A stretch of DNA of 64,000 nucleotides from Rotaria macrura (taxonomy: Eukaryota; Rotifera; Eurotatoria; Philodinida; Philodinidae): positions 112,108 through 176,107 of the forward strand of contig OENT01000169.1 in the NCBI GenBank assembly GCA_900239685.1, written 5' to 3'. The position numbers and the translations under genes were made by a program. The notes beneath the pieces are model-generated. The model had not been told where the DNA came from. It was given only the letters and a program-made list of their open reading frames with translations, and ran no database searches. Positions 39,675 through 53,100 of the stretch are shown piece by piece (the first letter of the stretch is position 1; each line of letters starts with the position of its first letter).

Positions 39675-42600
39675 ATGTCCGCTTTGGGATCAACTACAGT
39701 TAAACCTAAGAAACAATCGTTTCATGCAACAAATGTGGTACGATTCAATCGTTTCTTTTCTTTTATCTTGAAAAGAAGATAGCTCATTTCGTTTTTTTTC
39801 CTCGTTCGCAGTGGAATGAACTTGTTGAAGGTTTTCGTTCAAAAATTGAATTGAGAAAATATCGTCGAAATTATTTTACACAAACCTATGAACAATGTTT
39901 TTCATCAGTAGATGCAATTAGTTGTATGATCAATGTTCTTAAATCACATCCGAATTTCGAAACAAAACAAATTGAAAAGTTCGTAATAGTTTAATGTTCG
40001 AACACGAAGAAACAAGATAGAATGCTTTATTTTTCAATAGGCATCATGCAATTCGTCTTTTAGAAAAATTTTATGAATCGAAAATATTTACAGATGTTAT
40101 CAAAACTGAACGAAGAAAAACATTTGTTACTGAAAATGGAATCTATCAGTAAGTATTCAAGGAAACAAACATTGAATTGAATAAATAATTTATGTTTTAG
40201 TAAATCGTAATGAAGAAGGTATCATTCTCCAGAGTGCATTGAAAGATATATATATATATATACGTTAAAAAGAACACAATTGTTTGTCATAATAGAGTGA
40301 AAAAGTTCTTACCGTCTAAGAATATCGAGAGACTTTTCAATAGAAACCTATATTCAGATGCATAAAAGTTATGTGTATCATCAGTCTCATTCTCTTCCAT
40401 TTGTAGTCCATCTTTCATTTCAATCGGCTTTCTTGATGAACTGTTAGTTACTTTCCAATTCGTGTGTGTTTTTCATCGCGTTCATATGAAAGCGCTCAAG
40501 TTCCATCGAGATGAGTATTTCAAAGCAACAAGTACTATTGAATATGAAATGATTTCGGCTATAGCTGAAACGCTTGCAAGTAAATGTTGGAGATTGTTTC
40601 CCTTCATTCTGTCGATCAACTTCATGATTCAAGTAAAATAGTATTGAAGTGTCAATTAGAATTATATATTTAACGATTTCGATAGCAGATTAACAGTCGT
40701 ACACATTCGTTCAGGTAGCAAAACTTCTGAATGATGTTTCTCGTTCAATCACTGAAAATTCCAGGCCATCTACTTTTATCGTAACCGAGTTATTGATGTG
40801 TAGAATCATTGTTTCTCTTTGCTTCCATTGACCGAGTAATAGCATAGAACTCACTAATTTACACGTATGTATGAAAACTAGTAACATAGAAATTTGCATG
40901 TCATGATACGATGAATTTCAATTTTTTCTACTCTTGACATCATTTGATATGCTGAGAAGTCTAATTTTAGACTTTTATCGAAATCGGATGAAAATATTTT
41001 TCAATCTGTCATTAACACAAATAAAACCAATGATCATCAAGTTCATCCATCACAAGAATCATCCACATCTGCAGTTAGTGATGTAAGTTCGATGTTTTAG
41101 TGAAATTATTTCTCATGTAAATTGATGTTGTTCTATTTTGTGTAGAGTTGGAAACAATATTTTCTTGAACGACTTGAAAAATATTTATTAAAGACACGAA
41201 ATCGTCATGGCGGTTATTTACTTCATCAAATCGAGCAAGAGATGAAATTCATTGATGGTTCTCAAATGTTATCTAATTTACATAGTAACATACCAACTGA
41301 ACCATTGACTATTGCAGGTTAAATTGAGTTGTATTAAAACAAAGAAATTCCATTGGTATTATATACTTCAGGTCAACTTGTTGATTGGTTGCCAGAATCA
41401 ATGTCAATTGTCATTGATTGTACGTAAATTTCTTCTTGAGTTGATTTCACATGGATTTTGTTTAATTTATATAGATCCCAAGAGTCTTGATGGTCGTAAT
41501 TTGCCTGATTATCCGTCATTTATTTTTGATTTATTTGACATGGTTGTGGACACATTGGATATGCAACGAAAATATGTATCGCCATCGATGACTACGTTTA
41601 ATTTAATTGTTCAACTGATTGTTAACAAAGGTATTGGTTTTATTTCTATTTGAATCAATAGAAAACATTTCAATATTGGGTGAAATTCGCCTATCAAGAT
41701 GACGTATTCACATACATCCAGATTAGTCATTGAAACAGTTTGAAGTTGTTTCAGCAATGATTTCCATCTAAACTTGTTTAGTAGATAGTTTCTTGATATA
41801 TCTGATATCACTAGATTTGCGGACGTTTGACTAATTCTTTAATTAGACAACTGAAAAATATCTTCGAGGTAGAGTGGTCAGAATGATTCGATCAGGAAAC
41901 TAGAGAGTCATCTATGTGCGAACAGAAATTTTTGTCTTCCTATACTGTACAAGTATCTTATTGTAGCTTACTGTTTATATCATGTCGTGATACATGATTG
42001 ATGGTTTGTTGCCATAAATGACAATAGCTTACAATTGTAAAGATTCATTGTAACTCAACATACTTGTAATCCTATAAACTTGATTTTCAAAACAAAATCA
42101 ATGACGTGAAGAATATAGAAGTCATCCTCAGAACATAAACGATTTTGAGTTCAATTGCAAAAATCTTTCGTACAATTATATCCGTAAAAAAATTGACTGG
42201 ATTGTGTTTTTCGATCAATGGGAATTCTTTATATTTCGACGATATCCAGTTCTTCAAGAAGGTTTTCACTAACCCATCCGAAGTCTTCAGTACTCCGATT
42301 CTGGCTTTTGAATTCGCACGGCAGTATATATATATATACATATATGTGGTGAACGAAACAAGTCAAAAAATCACTGAACCATTCTTGAAAGTATTTCTAA
42401 TCAAATATGATTATGTATCATCGAAATTAATTTCGTTTTCATACAAACATATGTATTAGTCGCACGCCCATTAATCTGTCACTCTAGGAAAACGCGTTTC
42501 ATTTTCTTGCTCTCAAATCTATACTACCTGCTACGAGATACTCCATCTGTTATACGAAATTCAGAGGAGTCTTGTTTATTCTAACCAAGACCTATCAATG

Positions 42601-44474
42601 TCCAAAGTAGAAACGAATTGTATAATATCGATGTTGAGTTTTAATTTTTTGGTACGAACGACTATATGCTTGTAAAATCATTAAAAAATGTATTATTCGA
42701 TGTAGAGAAAGATTATCATTGTAACAGTGTTCATTATCAGAATTTTGTAATGTAACAAAGTTAGTTGAAAATAACTGAAACTGTATCGAATATTTCCCTC
42801 TATTCAGGCAATCCATTATCCATGGAATCTTTGTACGATCGTGATGATAGTAGATCTGTAAATTGTTTTCCGAGCGAAATCTATGCAAGTCGAACAACGA
42901 ACAATCCATATTCAACTTTAAAAAATCGTTCAAATCAATCAAAACAAGCATCACGTGTATATCGTATTGATTCTTATGAATATAAAAGAATTTCATCTCA
43001 TGACGATAATGATAAATCTTATGGTTTAACAAGTCTTCGTCGAAAATCATTAAGTTCATGTGATCTTTTTCATGTGACATCGAAAACATTGACATCACCA
43101 TTTGATGAAATACAAAACTGGCTCAATAATAAACGTAAATTAAAACGATTTAAATACATTTTTTTTTATTTGAATTTTCCTTTCGGTCAAATTTTTAGAT
43201 TCAACATCGAATAATCAAGAAAAACTTACAAACGATGAATTAGAACTCATTCAACTAGCACTCATTCATCTGACATCATCAAATCGACAATTCGTACATG
43301 TTATTCTTCATTTTCTAGCACAATGTATAAGAAATAATCATTTCTGTTCCAACGATGCAACGAAATTGCGAGTAAACAAATTTTCTTTTGAAATTCTCTA
43401 TACGAAAATAAAAACTGTGTCTGTATTCAATTAAAAAAAAAGATTTGTCGTGCTTTTGCAAAATTAATTACACTTAATAATAATGAAAGTATTAGTTTAA
43501 TGAATGTATTCGATGGTTTTATTGAACATCATGGAAAATTATTCGACGTTTCAATGGATGTAAGAAAAATTGTTGCACGACGATTAACAAAATCAAAGAA
43601 AGAAAATAAAGTACGTAAAGAAACATTATGATCTATTACAATATCAACGAGAAGAAGAAAATAATCGAACTATATTCATTTTATCATTAAATTTGATGTA
43701 GATACTAGTGAACTCACATTTTTCAACAGTGCTCATGTCGAATTTTATCAAAATACGATTGCCTATAGTTTTATTAAATATCAACTTCAAAAGGCAACGG
43801 AGAATTTCGTATACTCGATATTTCGAATGTTCGATACTCAGTATAAGACGCCTTTCTATATTTCAAGCAGAATAATTTTTCCTATGAATAAATTTCTAAT
43901 GTCTTATACGAAAGATAAGAGTACAAGCTTGGTCGCACTATGGCTCATGCGGAAGACATTCATTGATTATTAGCTAATAATTATCGTATTGAAACATGTG
44001 CTACAGTAGTTCGATTGAAAATTGATGATCGTCATTTTAACAAATTTCTTGAATGTGTTTCATCTTTCAGCACGTCAGTGTATCATCGTCAACAACATGT
44101 AATAAAAAACCAATTGACGATCGTCAGATTCGTCCAGCATTTAAACAAGTAATATCATTTATGTGATATTCTATTTTTACTAAAAGAACAGTATCAATTA
44201 TGTATAGCTTCGAATATCTCGTCCATTGACATACAATGAACATCTCGATATTGACAGTCATCCGATGGCGGCAGCAACATTTGTCCGTAAACCATTCCCA
44301 CCATCGCCGTCAATGCAATCGAATGACAAACCATCTGCAACGACAACAGCAATGGCGAGCTCACCGCGACGCCGTGCAAGAAGTTTTGAACCACGCGGAC
44401 ATACAACAACTCTTTTTGATCGAACAATCAATCCGTTTCATAAGCTACGTGTTATACTTAAACGAAACGAATAG
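39675..44474 (+). CDS. DEPDC1-like protein: DEP domain plus RhoGAP-like domain
   Basis: DEPDC1 proteins act in mitotic and Rho-linked signalling. Exons: 39675-39737, 39812-39978, 40041-40148, 40971-41082, 41146-41317, 41372-41419, 41475-41630, 42808-43134, 43199-43371, 43443-43610, 44071-44148, 44208-44474. Phases agree, giving about 612 residues. The DEP domain covers about 22-112, starting WNELVEGFRSKIELRKYRRN and matching the DEPDC1 signature WNExxExFRxxMPLRxHR. Residues about 151-460 align in order with the RhoGAP-like domain of DEPDC1 (LPDYPSFIFDLFDMVV; LALIHLTSSNRQFVHVILHF). No arginine finger was identified, as in vertebrate DEPDC1. A Ser/Arg-rich insert lies at about 277-380. The tail contains SSPRRRARSFEPRG. 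The 820 bp and 1177 bp introns are long, and the 460 bp intron before 44071 may hide an exon. AATAAA at 44595-44600 is a possible polyadenylation signal. Confidence 0.87.
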
Positions 44475-47129
44475 TCATATTTAGGATATATTATTCTTTA
44501 TTTTGTGTTGTGTATGAAATATTGTAAATATATTACAATATTATGTTTATTCTAGAATTTTTTGTGATTATCTCTACCTTAAAATTACAATTGAAATAAA
44601 TACCTATTATGTTTATTAATGAATCATTGTTCCATTTATTAACTCAGCCACAGAGAATGAATCAATTAACAATTACTTATATTTAATGTGTAGTTTCTAG
44701 GAAAGAAAACCATATAATTTTAAACAGTAATACAGGCACAAGAGAAGTTACATATCGGAACAGAATTCCATCATAGTAATATACCTCTGTGATTTAAAAT
44801 AATTGAAAACTGCCAAGAGCACGCACAGTGTATCATCGATCGAAATAGTCGATAGGAAGAAATTTCGATTAATTGACTTCATGAATATGACCAAGTGTTC
44901 GGACAGCGAGTATCCAGAATTAAACATACGTACATGTTTGTAGTTTGATTCATCTGTTTAGTATTGACAGTAGCCTTTTAGTTTTTCTTCATACGTCTTT
45001 CAATCATCATTCGCGTTTCATTTTTCGTTTATGATTTCTAATACTTAGTGAAAGTATTTTTCATCTCTGTAGACTATGTTGAAGCATGTACGATTCTGAC
45101 TTTGATTCCTATTAATTGACAGTAAAAATGAAGTCAATGGTTAAATATGACAGATTCTAGTAAACGATGTACTAACAGTGGCTCTCTAGGTTGAATAGAG
45201 ACGTTTTCGGAAGAAATAATATATAAGTTTCTTTCTGTCTACAGATCAGGTAGAGTCGAGCCAACATGAATACTAACAAAAGGAAAAAACTGATTTGCAT
45301 ACAAGGAAGCTGGGGGGTTAATAAATACTACAAACGATGTTTATACAAAATCTGCTGTAAAATGTGTTCGAAAAAAAGTACGATGAAAGTGAATTCACAA
45401 TTGAATAAATTTGAATGGAAGAAAAAACTGTGTAAAGAACAAATTATTAATATTCAAACATTATTTCATTTCCTTGGTATTTTGTATGAAGCTACAATAT
45501 TTTCAATTGATTACATTTACTTTTCTTGCGTACTGTGCCAAAATTTGATATACTGTGTGTTATAGATTATATTTTTTTCGTCGATAACATAGCAATATGT
45601 CTGTATACTATCAGCTAAATGTATTGATGATAGAAGTAGTAGCTTGAGAAGTTAAAGCACTATTGACAGCATCCAACAGGGATTCAATTTAATGAGTAAT
45701 ATGATAGTGAAGCGATGGAAGAAAAGGATTTACTCAAAAACATTTAAGTTATTTATTCTCAACAGGAATGAATTCTTGTATTGCAAAAACGTTGATAGAG
45801 ATTTTTGAAAGCTTGATATTAACCTATTTATTCTGTTCTTGTTCACGTTAATTAGTTTCAAAATTATGTGTATTCAATGCAACGACAATCTTTCACAGAT
45901 TTCTTCATCTACAGTCAATGCTGAATATCTTTCTTTCGCTTCCGAAATTCTACTTGTAGTAAAGTAATATTCTAATATGTACGCAGTTGTCTTCAATTAA
46001 TAATTTTTTTATGTTTTTTGATTAGTTCCCTAAGTTTCTCCAGACAGATAAGAATGATTGACTTTTCTTCTAAATCGTTTGTGATTCTGTCGAATTGTCA
46101 TCAGATTCTTTGTGAATTTAAGTAATTGTAGGATCCTATATATTATACATGGACAACACCGGAGTAGGAGTTAACTTTTTTTTATCAGAGTTAGGATGCA
46201 TTGGAACTGACCGAACTCGATCATCTCTGGGACACACACTGTAAAATACATCAGATCTTATCAGTTAACCAGTGATTTTATGTAGCTTAACAAAAACTAA
46301 TAGAATATTTTGTTCAAAATGATGCATAAACAGCTGCATGAAGAAATTTAGAAATGAAATAGTTTCATTTGTTGAAAACGATAGCTATCAAAGTATGATG
46401 AATTTTAAAGACGATTGTATTTATGTATTCATAGTTCGTTCGAATAAATATTCCGTTTTTATCATTACCAATGACACTAGGATTCTCACATGCATACATT
46501 TGCATTGCACTTATGCGTGTCAAAAACTTACACGCTAGAAGAGAAAAATGGCTTATACTTTAGAGTTCATACTATTTTTCTCTAAGAATAATTTTCATCA
46601 GAGAAGAATATGATGCATCATTGATTGCCAGCACCCGAGTAGAGTGTCCTAAACATTCCCCTTCCAACTATTTTTTTCTCTCTTGGCTGTATTTATGATA
46701 TTGATTTCATAGATGTAATGCAAGAGACCGTGTAGCCATAGTCTTCATCATGCTAACTTATCCCCAAAAATTTGGTGAACCTTCTCATCCGCAAAAAAAT
46801 TAGTTTGAATTAGTCGAGCTTCCTCGCCGCCCCCCCCCCCCACAATCCAGACGATTATGCGACACCACTGGCGATGCGTAAGGATGAGAAAAAGTTTTTG
46901 AAATAATGACGAAGAGAAAAAAATTCAAAGTTTAAATGTTATGTTGAATCATTTTTTTATTTCGAAATCTATAGCGAAAAATGCTTTAGATAAACATCTT
47001 ATTGAATGAAGCGATCGGCCAATAAAAATTCAAGTGACATGTCATTGGTTGATTTAATTTGATTGACATAATATATATTGTTTTGTTTTGTTTCCTATTC
47101 TTTATACTTCCATAATTTCATAGTGAAAA
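44475..47129. other. Intergenic region between the DEPDC1-like gene and MED12
   Basis: No supported gene. The frame at 45266-45565 (99 codons, Lys/Cys-rich) has no domain. Near 46622-46895 the sequence is compositionally different from its surroundings: a 12-base C run at 46830-46841, short inverted matches ATTGCCAG/ATCGCCAG near the ends, and an internal inverted GGATGAGAA pair. It may be a degraded mobile element. The right end holds the MED12 promoter and an acceptor-like TTCATAG ending at 47123. Confidence 0.5.
46830..46841 (+). repeat. Homopolymer run of 12 C
   Basis: An uninterrupted run of 12 cytosines, very unusual in this AT-rich window. It lies inside the compositionally distinct patch upstream of MED12. 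Confidence 0.9.
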
Positions 47130-50100
47130 ATGGCTCGAGCAACTCGACGATCACGTTTTGGTTTACCAGACGTTTTCTTGCAAGAGCTTAAACAACGAGA
47201 AGTGAGAAACAATGAATAAATATCAGATTTAGATAATCAATTGTTTATTTTTGTCATTTAGGATGAACTAACTGCTGAAACGGTGAAAAATGGTTTTACA
47301 TTTAAACCTGTCGATGGACTTTTGGAAGTATGAAATGCATTTTTACTTGTCTTTAATTCATTTCTACAATATATCGATTCAATCTTTGTTCTTTAGCATG
47401 AAGGTTTCAAAGGTCAAGAATTTTTTAAGAATGCCGATGAAGGTATTCTGGAGTTTTTTAAAATTATTTTACTCAAAAAAGAAGAAAACCATACAATGAA
47501 TGATAGTACGAAGAGAAAACCGCCAACAATAAATAAAACACATTTTTGGCCATTGATGGTATGATTGGAATTTTCCATGTCAGAAAAATGAAGTATTTTA
47601 AATTTGTCTATCGTTTGCTTTCTGTAGGGTTCGCGAACAGCTAAACCTTTTGAACAGTGGCTATCATTATTAGCATCAACTGAATCACTTAGCAAATTAG
47701 CTAAACAAGTCTGATAGCTAGCGAAATTTCTTTTCGTTTCTATAATATTTTTTTTGTTTTCTTCTCTAATTAAGGTACCGATTGTTCTTAAGAAAGAAGA
47801 AGTTTTTCAATACTTATACGAGCATAACGTATCGCTCGTACGTGCATGCTGGTATATTAAAATGTTGGCACTATATCATAGTGCTAATAATGAATCCAAG
47901 CAAAAGAAGCGACATGTTGCAACTGATCCATGTACTGAATGGACGAAAATTACCATTGAAATTCTAAAAGTAAATATTACTGTTGTTTTCTCAACAGTGA
48001 AAAATTTTATGAGATCGATTGAAGACAATGCTCTATTTAAGAAAGTATTTAATATCATGTGAAAATAATATCTTGATGATTCAGAGAACATTATGTCAGT
48101 GTCGAACTATACCCTCCTTTTCTATTCTTTGACTGATCGAAGAAGCTAAAAGTGTAGAGATAGATAGCCCGCAAAGTACCACGCTGAAAAGCCATTAGTG
48201 AGAACTTCATGTAGCATAAAGAGAAGAAAGACACAGAAAAATATTTATGGCATAATAAAGAAGAAATGTAAATATCATAGCACAGATGTGTGTCATATTG
48301 TGACAAATATAAAAATTCTGCTTTTTCAACACATAAACATAAATGAGAATGATTGGTTAAGGAAAGAATATGTCCATTGATACCATGTGTAATTAGAAGA
48401 ACTGTTGATTTATTATTGATGTTCCATTTTATTTCAAATCTAGTTTAACTTAGGAAGTTTTGTTTCATGGAATAAAAAAATGAATATTGTTGCATGAAAT
48501 ACTCAGAATGTATGACGATGGCGATTATTCTACTAGTTATCACATAGTCATGCAGACACAGATGTCATCCAAAAGTTAATGAAACCCGTCTTGCCTTAAT
48601 ATGATAAGTGTTGCTGTTCACGATGGAACATTTATCTACGAACAATATCGAAACGTTGACGATACTATAAAATAAGTATTTGATTTTAGCAAGAGGTAGC
48701 TGTACAATATCTTTGTTTCTCTTTTTAATGACAAACATGTAAATTTAAGAATGAGACTAGCATAGTTTATTTTAACGGGTAAATGATACATGCCGTCTAT
48801 CAAGTTTTAAAGGGAACTATTCATACTGTCGAATAGAAAGAAAAAACTTATCTTCTATCCTATTATGCATTGATACTGTTTACTATTAAATTTCTTCTCT
48901 TCAAGTTTGAATCTTGCCTTGTTGATCTTATCTAATTGTTCAATACGATTCTTTTAGGAAGTATTCGATCGTTTAATAAAAGAGAATCTTCAAAGTCAAC
49001 GTGCAACACCAATACCTGAAATATCGACAAATCATGTAGCTGAAATATCAAATGATCAGCATAGTTTACCATTGAATTCTGGTTCTATGACACCACAGTA
49101 TGCACCGTCAACACCACAAATGCATCATCAATTATCAACAGTAAATACTTCGACTGATAAAACACGTCGACAATGGGATTATTATAATCGTTTATTACGA
49201 ATATTATTCGATCAAGGTTTACTTGATCGTCAGACAATAGTCGAATGGATTGTTGATACATTTATTGATCGTATTAAACATAATGATGATATTAATCTTC
49301 GTTATTTAATTCCAATTATATTTCAATTTAGTAATGAAATATTAGAATATGAAATATTTTCACGTAAAATAGCATATTATTGTTGTAAACGTCTTGGTCA
49401 ATATCATACTGATATAAATCAACCGATTAATTTTAATAATTTACTTTCATGTCCACAACATCGTATTATAATTTATTCATTATCAGCTATTATTCAATGT
49501 ATTACATTACGTTGTCCATCAGCACTACTCTATAATAATCCGATAGATGATCCACAAAAATCAGATGCACTATTATTAAATTATGGTTCACCTTTAGATT
49601 TTCTACCATGTTCACCATCACAACTTCCATTACCGGTTGGCATTGATCAACAATTAATTAAACAAATGTTAGTACAATCTGAAGATGAAATACGCATACG
49701 CAGTCAAGCCATTGAACATAAATGGTCAACAGAAAAATTACAACAAAGCATATCGGGTCAAACAATATCACGTATATTGTCTGTACTTGAAATACTCGAT
49801 GAATTTAAAGAAGAAAAATATTTACTAGACAATGTTTATAATAAAATATATTCGAATACATTGAAGTTTGAACTATTAACAACTGATATTGAAACTGAAG
49901 TTATACATTTAATGTGTGATTGGGCTATAACAACGCGACGGCATGGTGTCTATCGTTCATTTTTCATCGCACGTTTACTTGAACGAAGACAAAATGAATT
50001 AAAAATTCAACGCTTACAAGAAGTGAATGACACTGTTGATGACAAAGATGCAAACACATCGACAAATATACAATTGAATCCATTTCAAACAGCACTAATG

Positions 50101-53100
50101 GAATATCTATTGAAGAAAGCACCGTTCACTGAAGATACATCTATCACTGATATTGATTTACAACAATCATTTTCATCATTAGTTATGCTGTTTTCCGAAT
50201 TCATACGTTTAAATTTATTTTCACCAATGCAATTTATGTGTAATCTTGTTTCACATGGTCTTGTACTATTAACAAATGACAATCATGAAAATAATCATAG
50301 TAATAATAATACTAACAATACAAGTACACATATGATAACAAACCATAATTTATATAAACAACAACAACAACAACAACACATCTATAATCCGATGATACGA
50401 CATGATGCATATAATATGGATTCAAGTATTGATCGACGTCAAACAAATACATTGATTGATCTTGATCCATTGGAAACAATGAATTGTATGTGAATTTTTC
50501 TTGTGAAAATTTTATTTTTCATTTTCGATATATATCTATTTAGCATCACCATCGACAACACCCAAACATCTTTTAAGACAAACATCAAAGATGGATTTAA
50601 ATCGAACAACACATCAATCCAATGAAGATTTTAATATTCAACAACGAAATAGAAAACGTTGTTTATTTTATCTTGAGCAATTCCCGTATCCACTTGACGA
50701 TGATTTTCGAGATGACTTTAATCAAAGAAAAATTGTTTTATTTGGTATTACACCAAAACGGTATGTCATATGGTTGAAAGTCTATTGACCCTTTCATCAT
50801 AAATATAGAATACTGAGAATTAGATCAGATTAAAGTTAATTTAAATATAATATGAAGATGTTTTTTTTGTCGTGCACTACCAAAGTTTTTATACTCTGGG
50901 TTTTAGTGATAAGCCTGATGAGTTCGACATCTTCAGAGTTCAATGTTTTAGGTAACGTGAACTCTAGCATATGTATCGGTAGAACAAAATCTTCTAATCA
51001 ATGGTTGCACACTTTTGAAAAGAAGTAATAGTAACGTGCTAACCATGTATGATCAATATCGTACGCATAAGAAAGAATTGCTAACATATGAACGAGGTGT
51101 ATAAATATATATCGATCGAATATACTTCATCCATGATGAACGATTGACAAATTCAACTTTGATGAAAAAACAGTGTAAAATTCGAAGTTATTTCGAACTC
51201 AAGATTTTGTATTACCTATCTCGGGCAATGATACATTCAATCGATAGATAACTATTTGTATTTCGACTGAATATATTACATTGACTTCATTTAGACATAA
51301 CAAAGATAGAATGTACGCGAGAGTCCGATCCATAATAATCGATGCTTATCTGAAATTTTAAATTCCATACTGAATATTGCAAAAATTGTACTTTATTATT
51401 AGATTTTTCAAAAGAAAAGGTCTAGCTATCATAGTTCATTTTCAATTAAAAATGTTCCGTAGGTCATAAGATAATAAGATTTATCTTTTGAGTAAATCTC
51501 ACGTTGAAATACTACGAGCATTCAAGCTGTTAGTATTTCGCATGTTCACGGACAGGATTTAAACAAATTAGTTTTTATTAATGCTCAGAAACACGGGCTA
51601 CTTTTTGTCGAACTCTCATTTGTGGGTTAAATTAGATTCAAACACTGATGTATCATTTGGCAAAAATTCTTCAACAGAACAACCATGATTACATAGGAGA
51701 TGTGTAACATCAGAGAAGACTCTGATTAATTAAGAAGATCTTAAACTATTATTCGATTTCATATTATCATAACTGTATAATTCATTGTAAAACTGAAGAG
51801 ACACTTGTTTGATTGTTTTAATTCATGGAGTTCTTTTGTTTTTAAGTGATGAAGCAAAACGTCAATTGAAAATCAATGTACGTCTATTAAGTTCATTATT
51901 TAAATTACGCAATTGTCTAGAAACAACAACTGAAAGTCCTCCATTTACACGCACAATACCCTATGCACATTATTTACAAATTCGTAAATCAATTCTATCA
52001 TTATCCTATCATGATCAATACTATGTAACAAATCGTGTTAGTAAACTACTCATGGAACGTTTAACTAATTTTATTGAACGACGTACAAGTCGTTTACCAT
52101 GGCTTGATGATATTGCATTGTTATTTGAATTAATGGAAAAATCATTAAATTTATATGGTCTAATTCAAACATGTGTTGATATATTACGCATATTTAGTCG
52201 TATTGAATCTATGGGTTCATTAAAATCAAGTCCAGGAATGTATAGTTATCGTTTTGAACTTTATCTTGAAATAACATCAATATTTCGATTTTATACACCT
52301 GTTCTAATATTAACACCAAATAATATGATACAAGTATTTGAAAAGTAAAGAAAACTATATAATCTATTTTTCTGCTATATATTGAATTCTATTTTATTCT
52401 TCATGAATTTAGTTTAATACAAATAACTCAACATATTCAAGATCCAGTGCGGACAACATCAGTCGAACGAGCATTACTAATGCTCATGCATGATTCATAT
52501 TTCTCATGTCCTTATATTAAGGTTTGATAAAGAAACAAATAGTTCGTATCGATCTAGAAAAATTCTCATCTGTATTTTATAGAGTAAATATATGGATCGT
52601 GTTACACAAATAATAACATTAATAAAAAAAGAATTATATACTCAAAGTTCACAAAATAATAAACAAGATTCAGCTAGTTCAAATGGTACATGGGATCCAC
52701 AAGCATTTCTTAGTATTATTGAAGAACCAAGGTATAGAGAAAAATGCATGCCTCGTTGAACTAAGATCGCTATTGTTATTTGTTATTATTTTGTATTTCA
52801 GAAAAGCATTGACAGAACTTCAAGTTGATCGAGAAAAAATTTATCATACGAAACAACTCGATGAAAGTCCACTTGCACGAGCTAGTTTTGTTATAAATAC
52901 ATTATTTGCTGTAGCAAAAGCTAAATCATTAACATAGTAAGTAAATTTCTATCGAAAATACATGAGTATACGAAATAAAATTAAAAAAACTCAAGACAAT
53001 TTTAAATGAACACTTCTAGTGAAAACAATAGTGAGAAATTTTCGATGAAAATGTTCAAATTGAGGAAATTTAACCATAGTTGAACGTTCGACTCTGTAAC

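Noticed and set aside
45266-45565. 99-codon Lys/Cys-rich frame between DEPDC1-like and MED12
   Set aside because: The cysteines do not form a known motif and the codon pattern is not like the real genes here.
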